Assembly (NCBI RefSeq): GCF_002878395.1
Contig: NC_061116.1
Coordinates: 119,760,692 to 119,824,691, forward strand
Direction of reading: 5' to 3'
Origin: Capsicum annuum
Taxonomy: Eukaryota > Streptophyta > Magnoliopsida > Solanales > Solanaceae
DNA length: 64,000 nucleotides
Below the pieces are notes generated by a model. The model was not told where the DNA came from. It did no database searches and was given only the letters and a program-made list of their open reading frames with translations. Of the stretch, positions 33,401 through 43,522 are shown piece after piece. The position numbers and the translations under genes were made by a program. Each line of letters opens with the position of its first letter. Positions within the stretch are counted from its first letter, which is position 1.

Positions 33401-35372
33401 CACTTGCTAGGTAGTCTAGTATTAGACATATAATTTTAATTGTTCACGTGATAATGTAAAGATATAACAAATAAGAGTCGGAACATCAACTTATGCCATT
33501 TTGGCTTCCCACTCTGTGTATACTACCATCTTAGTCAGCAGAGTATAGAGGTACGTATTGCCATATGACTACATGTCAAGCATATCTATCACCAAAATAC
33601 TACTTTCTCCGTCCCAAAAAGAATGTCACCTTACTATAATTAGAAACAATTTAACTTTGAAATTTCCTTTTTTCCCTTAATGAAATGATTATAGCTACAC
33701 AAATATCTATGGATCGTTTTAGACCACAAGTTTCAAAAATCTTTCCTCTTTTTTTAGACATTGTGCCAAGCAAAAGGTGCCACCTAAAATGGGACGGAGG
33801 GAGTATTAAGTGGAACCTACTTATTCCAGGGGTGTTAGTTTACATTAAAGAGTTCTTGTTCCTTGCCACATATCCTCTAATTTGTGGAGAAGACAAGACA
33901 TCTATTGTTTAAAGTAAAAGAAAAAGAAAAATAGATTACTCTATTGCCTAGGGCAACCACTGAATTATATGAGATAGAGAAGTGGTTTCCGATAAACCCC
34001 CGGCTCAAGATAAAAACAGTCCAGAAAAGAAATAGTAAAGGAACACAAACCGATCAGTATTAACACACAGTTTATAACATAAATAAGACTAGCACCAAGT
34101 AATACGACAAACAATGACACACTTTGAAACAAGACTAGCAATATGACTACTAGCATAGATAACATAACAAAGTTCTCCTACCTACTAGCAGGGACGCACT
34201 CCTCCCTACTATCCTTCTTCCCTAATTCGCATCCTCCACACCTTCCTATCTAACCAAATAATAGCATCCTAAATTCACCAAAACTTATGTAATAAATGGT
34301 GCCATGAGCTTCCAGTGTAGTATGGCCATGGAGTTCCAATCAACTATAGTTATTTCCAAATAACAGAAAAATCAACGTTGAGTTTCCATCTGTTATAGTT
34401 TGTTAGGATCAGGAGGTCATTTCCACGTGTCTTGGGTTCTCTTTCGCAATGTACAACTACCTTGCTTGTACACTCATGTGCAAGGCATGAATGGATGATG
34501 TCACGAATGCTCAATTCCTTTTTCATTTTCTTTAGCGTTAAATTTTCATTTGATCTTTTATTTCACAATTCAGACCCTTATTCACTTTTGAGTTTTATTT
34601 CATTAGCATTTGCTATAAATTTAAAAAGCTTAGCTCATTACTGCTAATCAGTTATAGTTAGTAAAAAAAAAAAAAATAGCCAGGATCTATTGGAAACAAC
34701 CTCTCTATCTCAACACTAAAGTGTACAGTCCGCATACACTCTACCCTCCCCAGACCCATACATTACACTGGGTAAGTTATTCTAGTTACAGTTAGTAAAA
34801 TATGAAGTTCAAGGGAAAATGTTAAAAGAATAAAGAAAAGGGTATATCATACCTTGCAAGTGTTGTCGGATGAAAACAACCAATAGGAGCAAGGTAAATG
34901 GAAGAAACTGCTCAAGCCACCTTGCAGCTTGTTGTATATCATACCTTTGATATGAAGAATCCCTACTATTACTATTCCCATTCCCAGAATCACCTTCTCC
35001 TATAGTAGACCTTTCCACACTCAAACCCCTCTCTTCCCCATCATCCATAACCAACCCATCACCATCACGATGATCATTCTCTCCAGCCCCAATTATCCTT
35101 ATTGAAACTTCAGAACCATTCCCACTAGAAATTGATTCAGACGACTCGGAGTTGTTGGGAGTACTATTATTACTATTATTGTTAGTATCAGGAATGAGCA
35201 AATCTGTTTCTCGGTTATCGGGTCGGGTACGGAGTAAGCCGGAATATTCAAGGAAACTAGAAAGTGGGTATCGGAATACCCGAAGAGGAGTTACATAAAC
35301 TCCAAAGGTTCTTGAATCCGAAGATGGATTTGGGTTTGAGTCAAAATCCGAAACGCTTGAAGTAGTCTCCAT
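21443..35372 (-). CDS. RING finger and transmembrane domain protein (RNFT1-like E3 ubiquitin ligase)
   Basis: Eight coding exons on the - strand: 35372-34853, 27046-26970, 26839-26671, 24648-24560, 24472-24308, 24197-24120, 22918-22815 and 21548-21443. All have GT/AG borders, phases match, and the product is 435 aa. Order: an acidic, Ser/Asn-rich N-terminus (1-150); about six hydrophobic segments from [20 protein letters not shown] (about 160) through [19 protein letters not shown], the HAIFIILVN region and [16 protein letters not shown] to [16 protein letters not shown]; then a cytosolic C3HC4 RING at 374-411 (C374, C377, C389, H391, C394, C397, C408, C411; core [13 protein letters not shown] then CPLC). 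The layout matches plant homologues of RNFT1, membrane E3 ligases with an expected role in protein quality control. The RING residues are complete. Intron 1 is 7.8 kb and holds a copia element and other insertions. Start ATG 35372 follows a non-ATG extension. Confidence 0.92.
23301..23536 (-). mobile_element. SINE, minus orientation, with a poly-G tract where the B box is expected
   Basis: On the - strand the head carries CCTAGTGGTCAATGAAG (A-box-like). The body then reads AAACACCTGGTGATTTCTTC and GTACGCAAGCTGG-like text (GGTGCGCAAGCTGGCCC), and it ends ACATCACGGTTATT plus an A-run. The region where a B box would lie is replaced by about 26 G in a row (plus-strand 23453-23478). Flanks AAAACACTTAACC and GAAACACCCTAAC are partly alike and may be the target duplication. 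It lies in the intron between exons 6 and 7 of the RING gene. Confidence 0.7.
25231..25630. mobile_element. GC-rich TIR element with a perfect 10-bp target duplication
   Basis: The flanks are GATCAGAACC at 25221-25230 and again at 25631-25640. The ends are inverted (AGCGTTCAGGGA on the left, AGTGTTCAGGAA on the other strand at the right). Inside the ends are dense inverted motifs: GATGCGG, GCATCATGCATTA, GCGATGCGGCTGCATC, and on the right CGCATCGCTCCGCATCATCG and ATTATGCGACGATGCGAG. Two AGTGAAGAAGAAGAAGTCRC repeats and two copies of AAAATTGACCCTAAA follow. It is non-coding. The 10-bp duplication suggests a Mutator-like MITE. It sits in the intron between exons 3 and 4 of the RING gene. Confidence 0.75.
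25846..26587. mobile_element. MULE-like element E in a RING gene intron
   Basis: Long inverted repeats of about 130-170 bp cover the two ends, for example AAATTGGTTAAATATACCCT on the left and AAATTGGTTAAATATATCCC on the other strand at the right, with GGGCCAAATTTACCCC outermost. No transposase was seen. The middle (26030-26340) contains GTTGGTCGAATTTCCCCGAC and a near inverse copy. The flanks are A-rich and the target duplication is not clear. Confidence 0.7.
27148..27223 (+). mobile_element. SINE/LINE tail insertion in RING intron 1
   Basis: A 50-bp insert (27161-27210) ending in GGATTGCACTGGGTATATTG then TTGT is bracketed by AAGCGCCAACATA and AAGCGCCAATATA, a 13-bp target duplication with one mismatch. 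The insert is the shared SINE/RTE 3' terminus, so this is an extreme 5' truncation. Confidence 0.65.
27551..27692 (+). mobile_element. 5' LTR of the intron 1 Ty1/copia element
   Basis: The LTR is 142 bp, starting TGTTAGAATATGAG and ending ATTCTCACA. The primer-binding site TGGTATCAGAGC (initiator Met tRNA) starts at 27693. It differs from the 3' LTR (32263-32404) at about 7 of 142 positions, near 95% identity by eye. Confidence 0.9.
28153..32255 (+). pseudogene. Decayed copia gag-pol polyprotein
   Basis: The domains lie in copia order. Gag is 28153-28990, ending with the zinc knuckle [15 protein letters not shown]. Protease tail and spacer are 29189-29450 ([20 protein letters not shown]). 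Integrase is 29494-30240 (HSDVWGP, FIDDFSR, YTPQQ). Reverse transcriptase is about 30730-31500 ([39 protein letters not shown]). RNase H is 31524-32255 ([18 protein letters not shown]). Several stops and frameshifts break it and the protease active-site part is missing, so it cannot move by itself. It lies antisense to the host RING gene, within its first intron. Confidence 0.9.
32263..32404 (+). mobile_element. 3' LTR of the intron 1 Ty1/copia element
   Basis: The LTR is 142 bp, TGTTAGAATATGAG to ATTCTCACA, and preceded by a purine-rich tract. It differs from the 5' LTR at about seven sites, nearly all transitions, as expected from ageing of methylated repeats. Confidence 0.9.
32580..32830 (+). 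mobile_element. RTE-type LINE 3' end fragment
   Basis: The sequence ends with ACCCAACTTCCTTGGGATTA and AGTCATCGTAGTTGTATC, the usual 3' terminus of Solanaceae RTE LINEs (similar to 16490-16560). The upstream part looks like LINE 3' UTR and has no coding content. It lies in RING intron 1. Confidence 0.55.
33603..33803. mobile_element. Stowaway-type (Tc1/mariner) MITE
   Basis: The left end is CTTTCTCCGTCCCAAAAAGA and the right end GGGACGGAGGGAG, the Stowaway CTCCCTCCGTCCC terminal repeat, with TA on both sides as target duplication. Length is about 200 bp and there is no coding content. It lies in RING intron 1. Confidence 0.9.
33965..34262 (-). mobile_element. RTE-type LINE 3' end fragment, minus orientation
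   Basis: The plus-strand text GAGAAGTGGTTTCCGATAAA then CCCCCGGCTCAAGAT and, at the right, CACACCTTCCTATCTA matches the tail and C-terminal RT region of the LINEs at 50.6 and 56.4 kb. The open frame 33965-34165 is not a gene. It lies in RING intron 1. Confidence 0.6.
34667..34784 (+). mobile_element. Short SINE/LINE tail insertion with target duplication
   Basis: GTTATAGTTAGTAAAA (34651-34666) and GTTACAGTTAGTAAAA (34785-34800) bracket the insert, with 15 of 16 identical. The insert contains GTGTACAGTCCGCATACACT and CCCTCCCCAGACCC, the RTE/TS-SINE 3' terminus, and ends ACACTGGGTAAGTTATT. It lies about 70 bp from exon 1 of the RING gene. Confidence 0.7.
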
Positions 35373-35676
35373 CAATGGAAAAATGATGATACTAATAATA
35401 GTAGGAGTATTATATGAAGTAGTTGATAGGATATCTCAAATTTTTTTAGCTGCGAAGGAGGAATGGAGAACAGGAAAAGTCAGATGAGTGACAAAGCTAG
35501 CTTAAGGTTAAAGAAAGAAGTAACACCAAAATGGGGAAGGAGAAGAACATAGAATTACTTTTGTGCCTCTCCCAAATGAGTGAAATTTTTTCTTCTTTTT
35601 CTTTTTTCTTTTACTTGCAATAATAAATAATAAATAGGAGTAATTTTATTATATTTGTCTTCGAATATAATAAGAA
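35373..35676 (-). promoter_or_regulatory. RING gene 5' leader and proximal promoter, squeezed by a retrotransposon
   Basis: Only 304 bp separate the start codon (35372) from the LTR that begins at 35677, so leader and core promoter must lie here or the LTR must contribute. The - strand shows pyrimidine-rich stretches near 35560-35620 but no convincing TATA box. No transcription start can be set from sequence alone. Confidence 0.4.
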
Positions 35677-36115
35677 TGTTATGAAATATAAAGAAAAGAA
35701 AGAAGAAAATAAATAGAGAGAAGAGAGACTTCTTTATTTCTCTTGATGATGAGACATCATATGATTGAGAATACAATGAATAAAATCTCTTTATTTATAG
35801 GGAAAATAGTCCTAGTTTCTGACTAAAAGACAGATACTTCAAATCCTGATAGATATCAACTAGATTTTATTAGATCTTGATAGACATTCACTATAATGTA
35901 AATATATTTATAACACTCCTCTTGAATATCTAGATAGATAATGTGTCTCGTTAAAACCTTATTAGAAAAATTCAGTGGGAAAGAAAATCTACAGAAGGTA
36001 AAAAGTATACATCTCTAACAATACGAATATCAGTTGCCTCATTAAAAACCTTACAAGGAAAATCCAGTAGGACAAAACCTCGTAAGGGAAAAAGAGTACA
36101 GAGCGTATTTGCTCC

Positions 36116-36790
36116 TCCTGATGAGAACATCAATGAACTTTTGCATCCCGATCTTGTGTACCATCTTCTTGAAAGTTGCAATTGGAGAAGACTTGGTGAA
36201 TAAATCAGTCACATTGTCATTTGAACGAATCTGTTGTACGTTAATATCACCATTCTTTTATAGCTTATGTATGTAGAAAAGCTTTGATGAAGTGTGTTTC
36301 ATTCTATCTTCTTTTATGAATCCTTCATTAAGATGTGTTATGTATGTTGCATTATCTCTGTATAAAATTGTGGGTACATTATCACATTTCAAACTACATT
36401 TTTCTCGAATGAGATATATTGTGGACCTCAACCACATACACGCTCAGCTTGCTTCATGAATGCTACAATCTCAACATGATTCGATGAAGTGACTAGATAG
36501 ACTGCTTGTACATCTCCAAGATATGACAGTATCCCCACATGTAAACACATTGCATGTTTGAGATTGAGATTTATGCGGGTTAAATAAATACCTAACATTA
36601 GCATGACTAATAAGATCGGGACTACAATCTTTAGAACAAAATATGTTCATGTCTTTTATTCCATTTCGATGTCTCTTAATAGGAGCAGAAATATACCTTG
36701 CTAATAAATTGACTGAAAAGGTATCAGCCCTTGCAGTATTTGCAAGATACATTAATGTTGTGCACCAAATGCACTAAGATATGATACTCC
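36116..36790 (-). pseudogene. Copia RNase H / end of pol remnant
   Basis: On the - strand the frames give DPHKSQSQT-NVFTCGDTVIS (phase as in copia RNase H), then SNHVEIVAFMKQAERVCG, then LIYSPSLL and LHQSFSTYI-like pieces with many stops. These are the typical last 200 residues of copia pol. It is heavily mutated and non-functional. Confidence 0.75.
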
Positions 36791-36890
36791 ATATTTCTCA
36801 TTTCAGCAAATAACTATTGCTTTTGAAAACTTTTCAAGAGTTCCAATAATTTTCAAGTTATAAGCTTATACAATATAAAGATTCTAAGTA

Positions 36891-37610
36891 GTTGTTTGGC
36901 CGTGAAAATTACTTTTTTTTGGAGTTGGAGTTGAGTTGAAGATGAAGTTGGAGTTGGAGTTGTGTTTAGCCATGTCTTTTTGAAATTTCTTTTTAGACTT
37001 TTGAAAAATCTTTTTTAAATATGATTTTATGCCCTCAACTTTTAAAAATTATTAAAATCACCCAACTACTAATTTACCTACTAACATACAACCAAATGTT
37101 GAGAAAATAATTTATGTCTTCAATTGATAAAATAATTAATAACAAACTAATTATTATGATTGTTATTCTTCTAAAATTTGAATAAAAATATCACAAGCAC
37201 GAGCTAAATAAGTTTATCTAACCATAATCGATTAAATAGAGAAAAATATATTTTGATAAATATGATTGATAGATATAAATATATTTTATATATTCTTAAA
37301 TTTGTTGATAAAAAATTTTAAATTATTTTCACTTGAATTAATTATTTTATTGAATTTGGTCTTTTTAAAAAAAATATGAAATTTAGTTAATAAAAGGGGT
37401 TTGTGTAAAAATTTAAAGATTGGGGTTATATGTAATAATAATGAAAGTTGAAATTGGAAATGAAAAAAGGGAAAACAACAAAAAGTTATTTTCCATTTTC
37501 AGAATTTTATTCCGGAATTATTTTTCAAAGTTTCATGGCCAAACACCATAATTTTCAACTCCGAAAAAAAATTTAAAAAAAAGAAAAAAATATCCATGGC
37601 CAAACGGGTC
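36891..37610. mobile_element. hAT-type MITE or deletion derivative within the copia remnant
   Basis: The ends are inverted (GTTGTTTGGCCGTG on the left, GGACCCGTTTGGCCATGG on the other strand at the right). The flanks CTAAGTA and CTAAATA suggest a 7-8 bp duplication with one or two changes. The element is 720 bp with no coding frame. GAGTTGGAGTTGAGTTGAAG repeats lie near the left end. Confidence 0.7.
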
Positions 37611-38096
37611 CTAAATAAGTTTTCCAGAAACCTTTATATGCTTCAAATATTTTGAATCCTTTGAAAGTTTCATATAAATTTTGTCGAGTGACAATATTCA
37701 ACATTTCATATGTGACATCTTCAAGTGTCTGGATTGCAAATCAAATAAGTTTTACACTTACCAAGATGCATTCTTTCATGTCACTTGATAAATATTTCTA
37801 CGTCAGTATGCTTAAATAAACGTAGAATTCAGATCTTCGTAGTCTTTTACAATATTTTGAGATCTCATCACTTTATTATTTTCAGGTACCTGAATCTCTC
37901 ATAAGGTTTCATGAAATATTATGTCGTAGGCTCTTCAAGAGCACATTAACTTCTTATTATGATTATTTGCTCCTTATTATTTTCAAGGATTGTTTCATTT
38001 GGAATCGATTGGTCTACCACGCTTTACGCATGCATAAACTTTGTCTTTTAGGGACACAAAATAGGAGCACTCGTAGCTTAAATATGATACTAAATT

Positions 38097-38808
38097 TGAT
38101 ACGAGTACGATCATGACCTTGGACACTTTTTGAGTATTTTGAAGACCACTTAGAAGAGTGTATAAGCCCGAGTGTGAAGGAGACCCAAAACATCCTTTTG
38201 GTGCACTTAAGGAGCTGCTTTTGGAGCCCTTTAATGAAAGGGCTCTTTTGTCATTTCTTTGTTATTTGTAATGTCGTATAAATAGAACCTTGTAAGGTTT
38301 ATTTTCTTAGTTTTTGAATGTTATTGAAAGAAACTCCTCTAGAGAAAGTGAGCGCAACCGTAACTAGGGTGATACTAGTGTGAAATTATTAATGTTGCAA
38401 TACATTGTTAGAAACCTAGGTGCTTGAGAGGTGGACGCCCTCTTATGTCATCGTAGAGTGTTGGTGTTGATATTACGAGTGTTAAGGGTCTTGGTATTGA
38501 ATATATACCTTGGTTCTTATTATTTGTAATATTGTATGTCACACTTCCTATCTTTTGTTCTTGTAATCATTGTACTAGTTTGTAGTTGTTTCTAGTGAAG
38601 CTGTGTGTTGTTGTTACATTATTTTTGTGTTCTGTTCCTATTGTTATCATCTTGTTCTTCTGGTGTAGCTGCTGTTTTGGTGTTGAAAACCTAGTAATCT
38701 TGGGTTCTTGAGTTGTCATCTTGTAGCCGTTTGGTCTCTTGTACCTTGTGGACTATTTTGTGCGATTTGTGGGCTGCTTTGGTGTCTTTCCTTGGTCGTT
38801 TTGTATCA
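38097..38808 (+). mobile_element. 5' LTR of the gag-only LTR element
   Basis: The LTR is 712 bp, TGATACGAGTACGAT to TTGTATCA. It is followed by TGGTATCAAAGAGAGG, a Met-tRNA-like primer site with one or two changes. It is highly similar to 40874-41581, with scattered substitutions and one deletion (near 38420). Confidence 0.88.
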
Positions 38809-39363
38809 TTTGGTATCAAAGAGAGGTTTGATTTTGTTTTAACAAAATTAATCTTGGGATTGTTATCTTGAAAATTAAAAAAAAAGTGAAAAAGAAGAAA
38901 AAAGTTACTGTTCACGTTTTTAGGGTTTTTAAAAAAAAAAACTTGATTTTTGTGTGTTTCTAGTGTTAGATCCTTGTTACCTAACACTAGAGTCTAAAAA
39001 TTAAAAAATCCAATAAAAAGAAGTGTCAAATAAAAAATACTACACCCATTTTTTACCCTACGTCAAATTTTAAGTTTTTGATTTCATGTTTTTCTTGTGT
39101 TTTTGGTGTTAGATTTGTGTTCTCTAACACTATAGAAGTATAGGGTTCGAATTTGAGCTAAATTGGAGGTTGTTTGAGCCATCCACCATTATTGAGCTTG
39201 AGTTTGAAGAAACTTGAAGGTGGGATCTCATTGTGGGAGGTTATTTTGAACTAACGTGTGTTTTGTTTTGGGGAATTTGTATTGTATTGTTGTGTGTGAC
39301 GTTGTAAACTGATTGGGTGTCTTGTTGGACCATAACTTAAAGGGTTATTTTTGGTACAACCAC

Positions 39364-40822
39364 AATGGAACCCAAGGCTTGAAATGCTCAAACAATGGAC
39401 AATAATGCTATCAAATTCATTTTGGCTCGCCTTGAAACTATGTCCCAAGATGTGGCTGGGTTGAATATGGGTCTTGAGAAATTAGATATGGACGTGGCAT
39501 CAGTGAGTGGGAGATTAGAACGTGTGGAAAGCCAAAGGAGTTGACCTTCTACCCCTCAAAATAATTCCCCAACTAATACTCCCGAGACCTTGCACCAAAT
39601 GCTATATCCACTAATTACCAAAAATCCAACTAATCTTTTCTCCTGAAGCCGAGAACAAGATAGAGCAAACCATCCTCCACTCCACTAAGTCCAACAAGAA
39701 GGTCTTTGAACCCAAATACCACCACCAAACTCGAACCCTCTCATCCAAACTCCACTTGACCAAAGACCTCACTATCCAAATCTAATCCCGCCACTACAAG
39801 CTCCACTTAACCCAAATAGACCTATCCATGTTGAGGGCTATAGTAGGGGAGGACAACATGATGGTTATGGTTCGTATGATGATGTTTACTTGAGGGAAGA
39901 AAGAATGAGGGGTATACACGGGGAGTTAGGCTGAGAGGTGAGAGATGGCCATCCAAACCGAGATGTAGGTCTCAATCCCATCAAAGTGAGCCTTTTCGTT
40001 TTCAAAGGTAAGAGTGATCCCAAAGCCTACCTTGTATGGGAGTCATCTTATGACAAGATCTTCCAACTTAATGATCTTACTGAAGAAAAGAAAAGTTGTT
40101 ATGCTATAGCTCACTTTGAAGGGTATGCTAATACATGGTGGGAGTATGTTAAACGGTTTGGGAATGAGATGATTGAGGGACAACCTCCTCCTTGGTTTCG
40201 GTTGAAGAACCTTATGCGGCAAAGATACTTGCCCGAGACTTATAGACATGAGCTCTTTGCCAAATTGTACAAGTTGAGGCAAGGAAGCAAGAGTGTTATG
40301 GCTTACTATGACGAATTTCAACAATTGATGTTGAAACTAGATCACGGGGGAAAACAAGTGATTCATGACATCGTCCGCTTCAAAGTCGGGTTGAACAAGG
40401 AAATCTCCACTCGCATAACACTTCATAAGTTCGACACCATTGATGGCATCTTTCAAGCAGCATTGAAGGTTGAAGGGGAGCTCAAAGAGAGCTCATTCAT
40501 GGTTGTCCAAACCGAGAGCACCAAGGCTACCCCAAAACAGTCCACTAGGTACGAAGGTAAATAAATTTCCACTTCCAATTCCAAGGGATTTCAATGCTTC
40601 AAATGCCAAGGATGGGGGCACAAGGCTAGTGAGTGCCCAAACCTGAGAAACATGATCCTAAGGGAGGGAAAATTATACTATCTTGGGGAAGAAGTAGTAA
40701 TTGAATCAGCTAAGATTGATGGAAAGCCTCAAGATGGAGAGCAAGAAGAGGTTAAAATGCAAGGCGAGGAAGATGTAGAAGATGTGTGGCCATGTGAAGG
40801 AGATTGTAAAGTGCCTTTGTAA
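39364..40822 (+). pseudogene. Retrotransposon gag of the TR-GAG element
   Basis: The main open part is 39938-40564 (208 codons), with the Ty3/gypsy gag pattern: FKGKSDPKAYLVWESSYDKI, AHFEGYANTWWEYVKR, LKNLMRQRYLPETYRHELFA, KLYKLRQGSKSVMAYYDEFQ and RFKVGLNKEI. A CCHC zinc knuckle, CFKCQGWGHKASEC, follows at 40593-40634, after a stop at 40562. The N-terminal coiled-coil part starts at ATG 39364 and has several stops (39379, 39541). One or two repairs would be needed for a full gag, so this copy looks recently broken. Confidence 0.85.
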
Positions 40823-40873
40823 AGGAGGTGAGGTTATGAATTTATGGGAAAGTTCCTCTCAAGATGGAGAGGA

Positions 40874-41581
40874 TGATACGAGTACGATTACGACCTTAGA
40901 TAATTTTTGAGTATTTTGAAGACCACTTAGAAGAGTATATAAGCCCAAGTGTGAAGGAGGCCCAAAACCATCCTTTTGGTGTACTTAGGGGGGTATTTTT
41001 GGAGCCTTTTAATGAAATGGCTCTTTTGTCATTTCTCTATTATTTGTAATGTTGTATAAATAGAACCATGTAGGGTTTATTTTCTTAGTTTTTGAATGTT
41101 ATTGAAAGAAACTCTTCTTGAGATAGTGAGAGCAACTGTAACTAGGGTGATACTAGTGTGGAATCACTAGTCTTGCAAAACATTGTTAGAAACCTTGGTG
41201 CTTGGGAACGCCCTCTTGTGTCATCATAGAGTGTTGGTGTTGATATTACGAGTGTTAAGGGTCTTGGTATTGAATATATACCTTGGTTTTTATTGTTTGT
41301 AATATTGTATGTCATACTTTCTATCTTTTATTCCTGTAATCATTGTACTAGTTTTTAGTTGTTTCTAGTGAAGTCGTGTGTTGTTGTTACATTGTTCTTG
41401 TGTTCCTTTCCTATTGTTATCATCTTGTTCTTCTGGTGTAGCTGTTGTTTTGGTGTTGAACACCTAGTAATCTTGGGTTCTTGAGTTGTCATCTTGTAAT
41501 CGTTTGGTCTCTTGTACCTTGTGGATTGTTTTGTGCGATTTGTGGGCTTTTATGGTGTCTTTCCTTGATCATTTTGTATCA
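40874..41581 (+). mobile_element. 3' LTR of the gag-only LTR element
   Basis: The LTR is 708 bp, TGATACGAGTACGAT to TTGTATCA, aligned end to end with 38097-38808. It is followed directly by the second AAATT target copy. The open frame 41481-41678 crosses the boundary and is not a gene. Confidence 0.88.
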
Positions 41582-43522
41582 AAATTTGAGTCAACAGATG
41601 CTTCCGGCATTTGACTTGAATCATTTTTTGAATGAGGATCTGATGATAATTCCTAACATATTTCATAGCTACTTATAATCTCCCCCTTATTTTAGGAAAA
41701 TTAACATGCATCCTCCATCTTCTTTGAGGAGTTCATCTTTGTGCATTATGATATATTCATTAATCGTATACCGCACATCAAAATTATTAGATGGAATAGT
41801 TAGTTGCTGACCTTGAACCAATTGAGAGGGAAGAAATAATCATAATATATTGGTCTAATGCATACAAGTGCTATTGTATGCGACATATCATTTTTCATAC
41901 CAATACATGAGACTTTGTTCTCATTAGTAATGGTTCAGCTATTTATTGAAGACATTCAATGCTAAACCATCATCATCAAGATGAGTTATCTTGATTACAT
42001 AATCTGAAAATTATGCTTAATTTATATTGAACAAGTAACTTTATGAATGTCAAACGTAGGTTGACTATGAATGTACATGTGATCATCTTATTGATGCATC
42101 TTTTCAACATATCACATGATAGGTGAACGGATCCTTATTCACCTTTTATTCTTTTTAGATTTTAAGTGATCCAATCCCAAAATTAGTTGGTCCAGCCAAC
42201 TTATCATGAGAACAAACAACGTTAAAGTTTATGAAGAATTTTTGAATTCTTCAATAAATGTTCAATACTCAATATGTACATCTTCGAGATATCGCAATCA
42301 TTCATGTCAACTTATAAACTTTTAATCTAGTAAACTCCAAGCTTACCATGATATGTATTTTTGCTTTTGTAAATTTCAGATTTACTATTATATGAATAAA
42401 TTTCAGATTTACTACTTCAAAAGTAGATTTCAAAATAACTCATCTTAGTTATTCTGCCTCTTTCGAGGGTGAGTTGTCATACCATCACAATCAAGTACAC
42501 ATTTATATTAATAAACTTCACTAAATATTATCACATTCACCCCAGGGAATAGATCTGTGCTTATAATAATCAAAATTTTCATTCCCCAAGAATGGAATAT
42601 AATCGTGTCTTAATCCTATCAAATTATGATAGTTTATATATCTTATAACATCTTTCATCATATTGCTACTTCAGGAGCAAATTGAGGCATATATATGATG
42701 TAGAGAATTTTTCTCTAGCATATCTTATAATCATAATAAGCGTGTGAAAATATTATCACTTTTGCTGATTATTATCATATTACCTCTCCACGCTTATATT
42801 CGTGCATTCAATCACTTGCCTTCTTTCAACAATGAATCAAGTTGTCAACTTTTAGATTTATGCTACCATATTCAATTCATGGAATAGAGCATATTAATGG
42901 GATATGTTTCACGACCTTTTATTAAACACCCATTATTTTACCTTAACCATCATAATATCATCAATATGGTGTATTGAGATTCAAACTCAACATCTTATTC
43001 ATATAAATGCATCTTAGGCATGAATCGATGGGACTTGAACCCAATATATTATCATCCCTTTTTATAATATTGTTCTTGAGGAATAAATTTAAAATATAAA
43101 TGGTCCAAATCAATTATTTTTCCTTAAATCCAATAATAATTATATTAGTAGTAGCAAAAGACAGATAACATAAGGAATTACTAACCTTGAAATTGCCTTT
43201 AGAATTTTGTAAACCTTCTCCGTACAGATCTCAATTGGTAAGAGACTTCGTGCTGATAACATGTTATGAAATATAAAAACAAGAACAAGAAAATATAAAC
43301 AAGAACAGGAATAAATAGAGAGAAGAGAGAGTAATTCTTTACTTCTCTTGAGGAGATCATATGATTGAGAATACAATGAACAAAACCTCTTTATTTATAG
43401 GGAAAAATACTCCTAGTTTCTGACTAAAAGACAAATACTTCAACTCCTGATAGATATCAACTAGATCTTATTAGATTTTGATAGACATTCACTATAATGT
43501 AAATACGAAAATATATTTAACG

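Larger units (their letters stand above)
38097..41581 (+). mobile_element. TR-GAG-type non-autonomous LTR retrotransposon (gag only)
   Basis: Two LTRs of about 710 bp flank only 2.07 kb of internal sequence. The internal part carries a gypsy-like gag and no protease, RT or integrase. The 5-bp target duplication is perfect: AAATT at 38092-38096 and 41582-41586. A purine tract (GATGGAGAGGA) precedes the 3' LTR. Complete ends and no other pol trace fit the described class of terminal-repeat retrotransposons with a GAG domain, which depend on partner elements for movement. It is inserted in the - strand copia remnant. Confidence 0.85.
35677..43522 (-). mobile_element. Ty1/copia remnant, minus orientation, hosting two later insertions
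   Basis: LTRs of about 240-260 bp lie at 35677-35915 (3' LTR) and 43262-43522 (5' LTR). They share TGTTATGAAATATAAA, AATAGAGAGAAGAGAGA, CATATGATTGAGAATACAAT and GACATTCACTATAATGTAAA. On the - strand the 5' LTR is followed by TGTTATCAGCACGAAG, a copia-type primer site, and the 3' LTR is preceded by the purine tract CAAGAGGAG. The internal part is about 3.6 kb once a MITE (36891-37610) and a gag-only element (38097-41581) are removed, so much of pol is lost. Confidence 0.8.

Noticed and set aside
39251..40324. Minus-strand open frames over the gag region (39251-39448 and 40043-40324)
   Set aside because: They are antisense shadows of the + strand gag.
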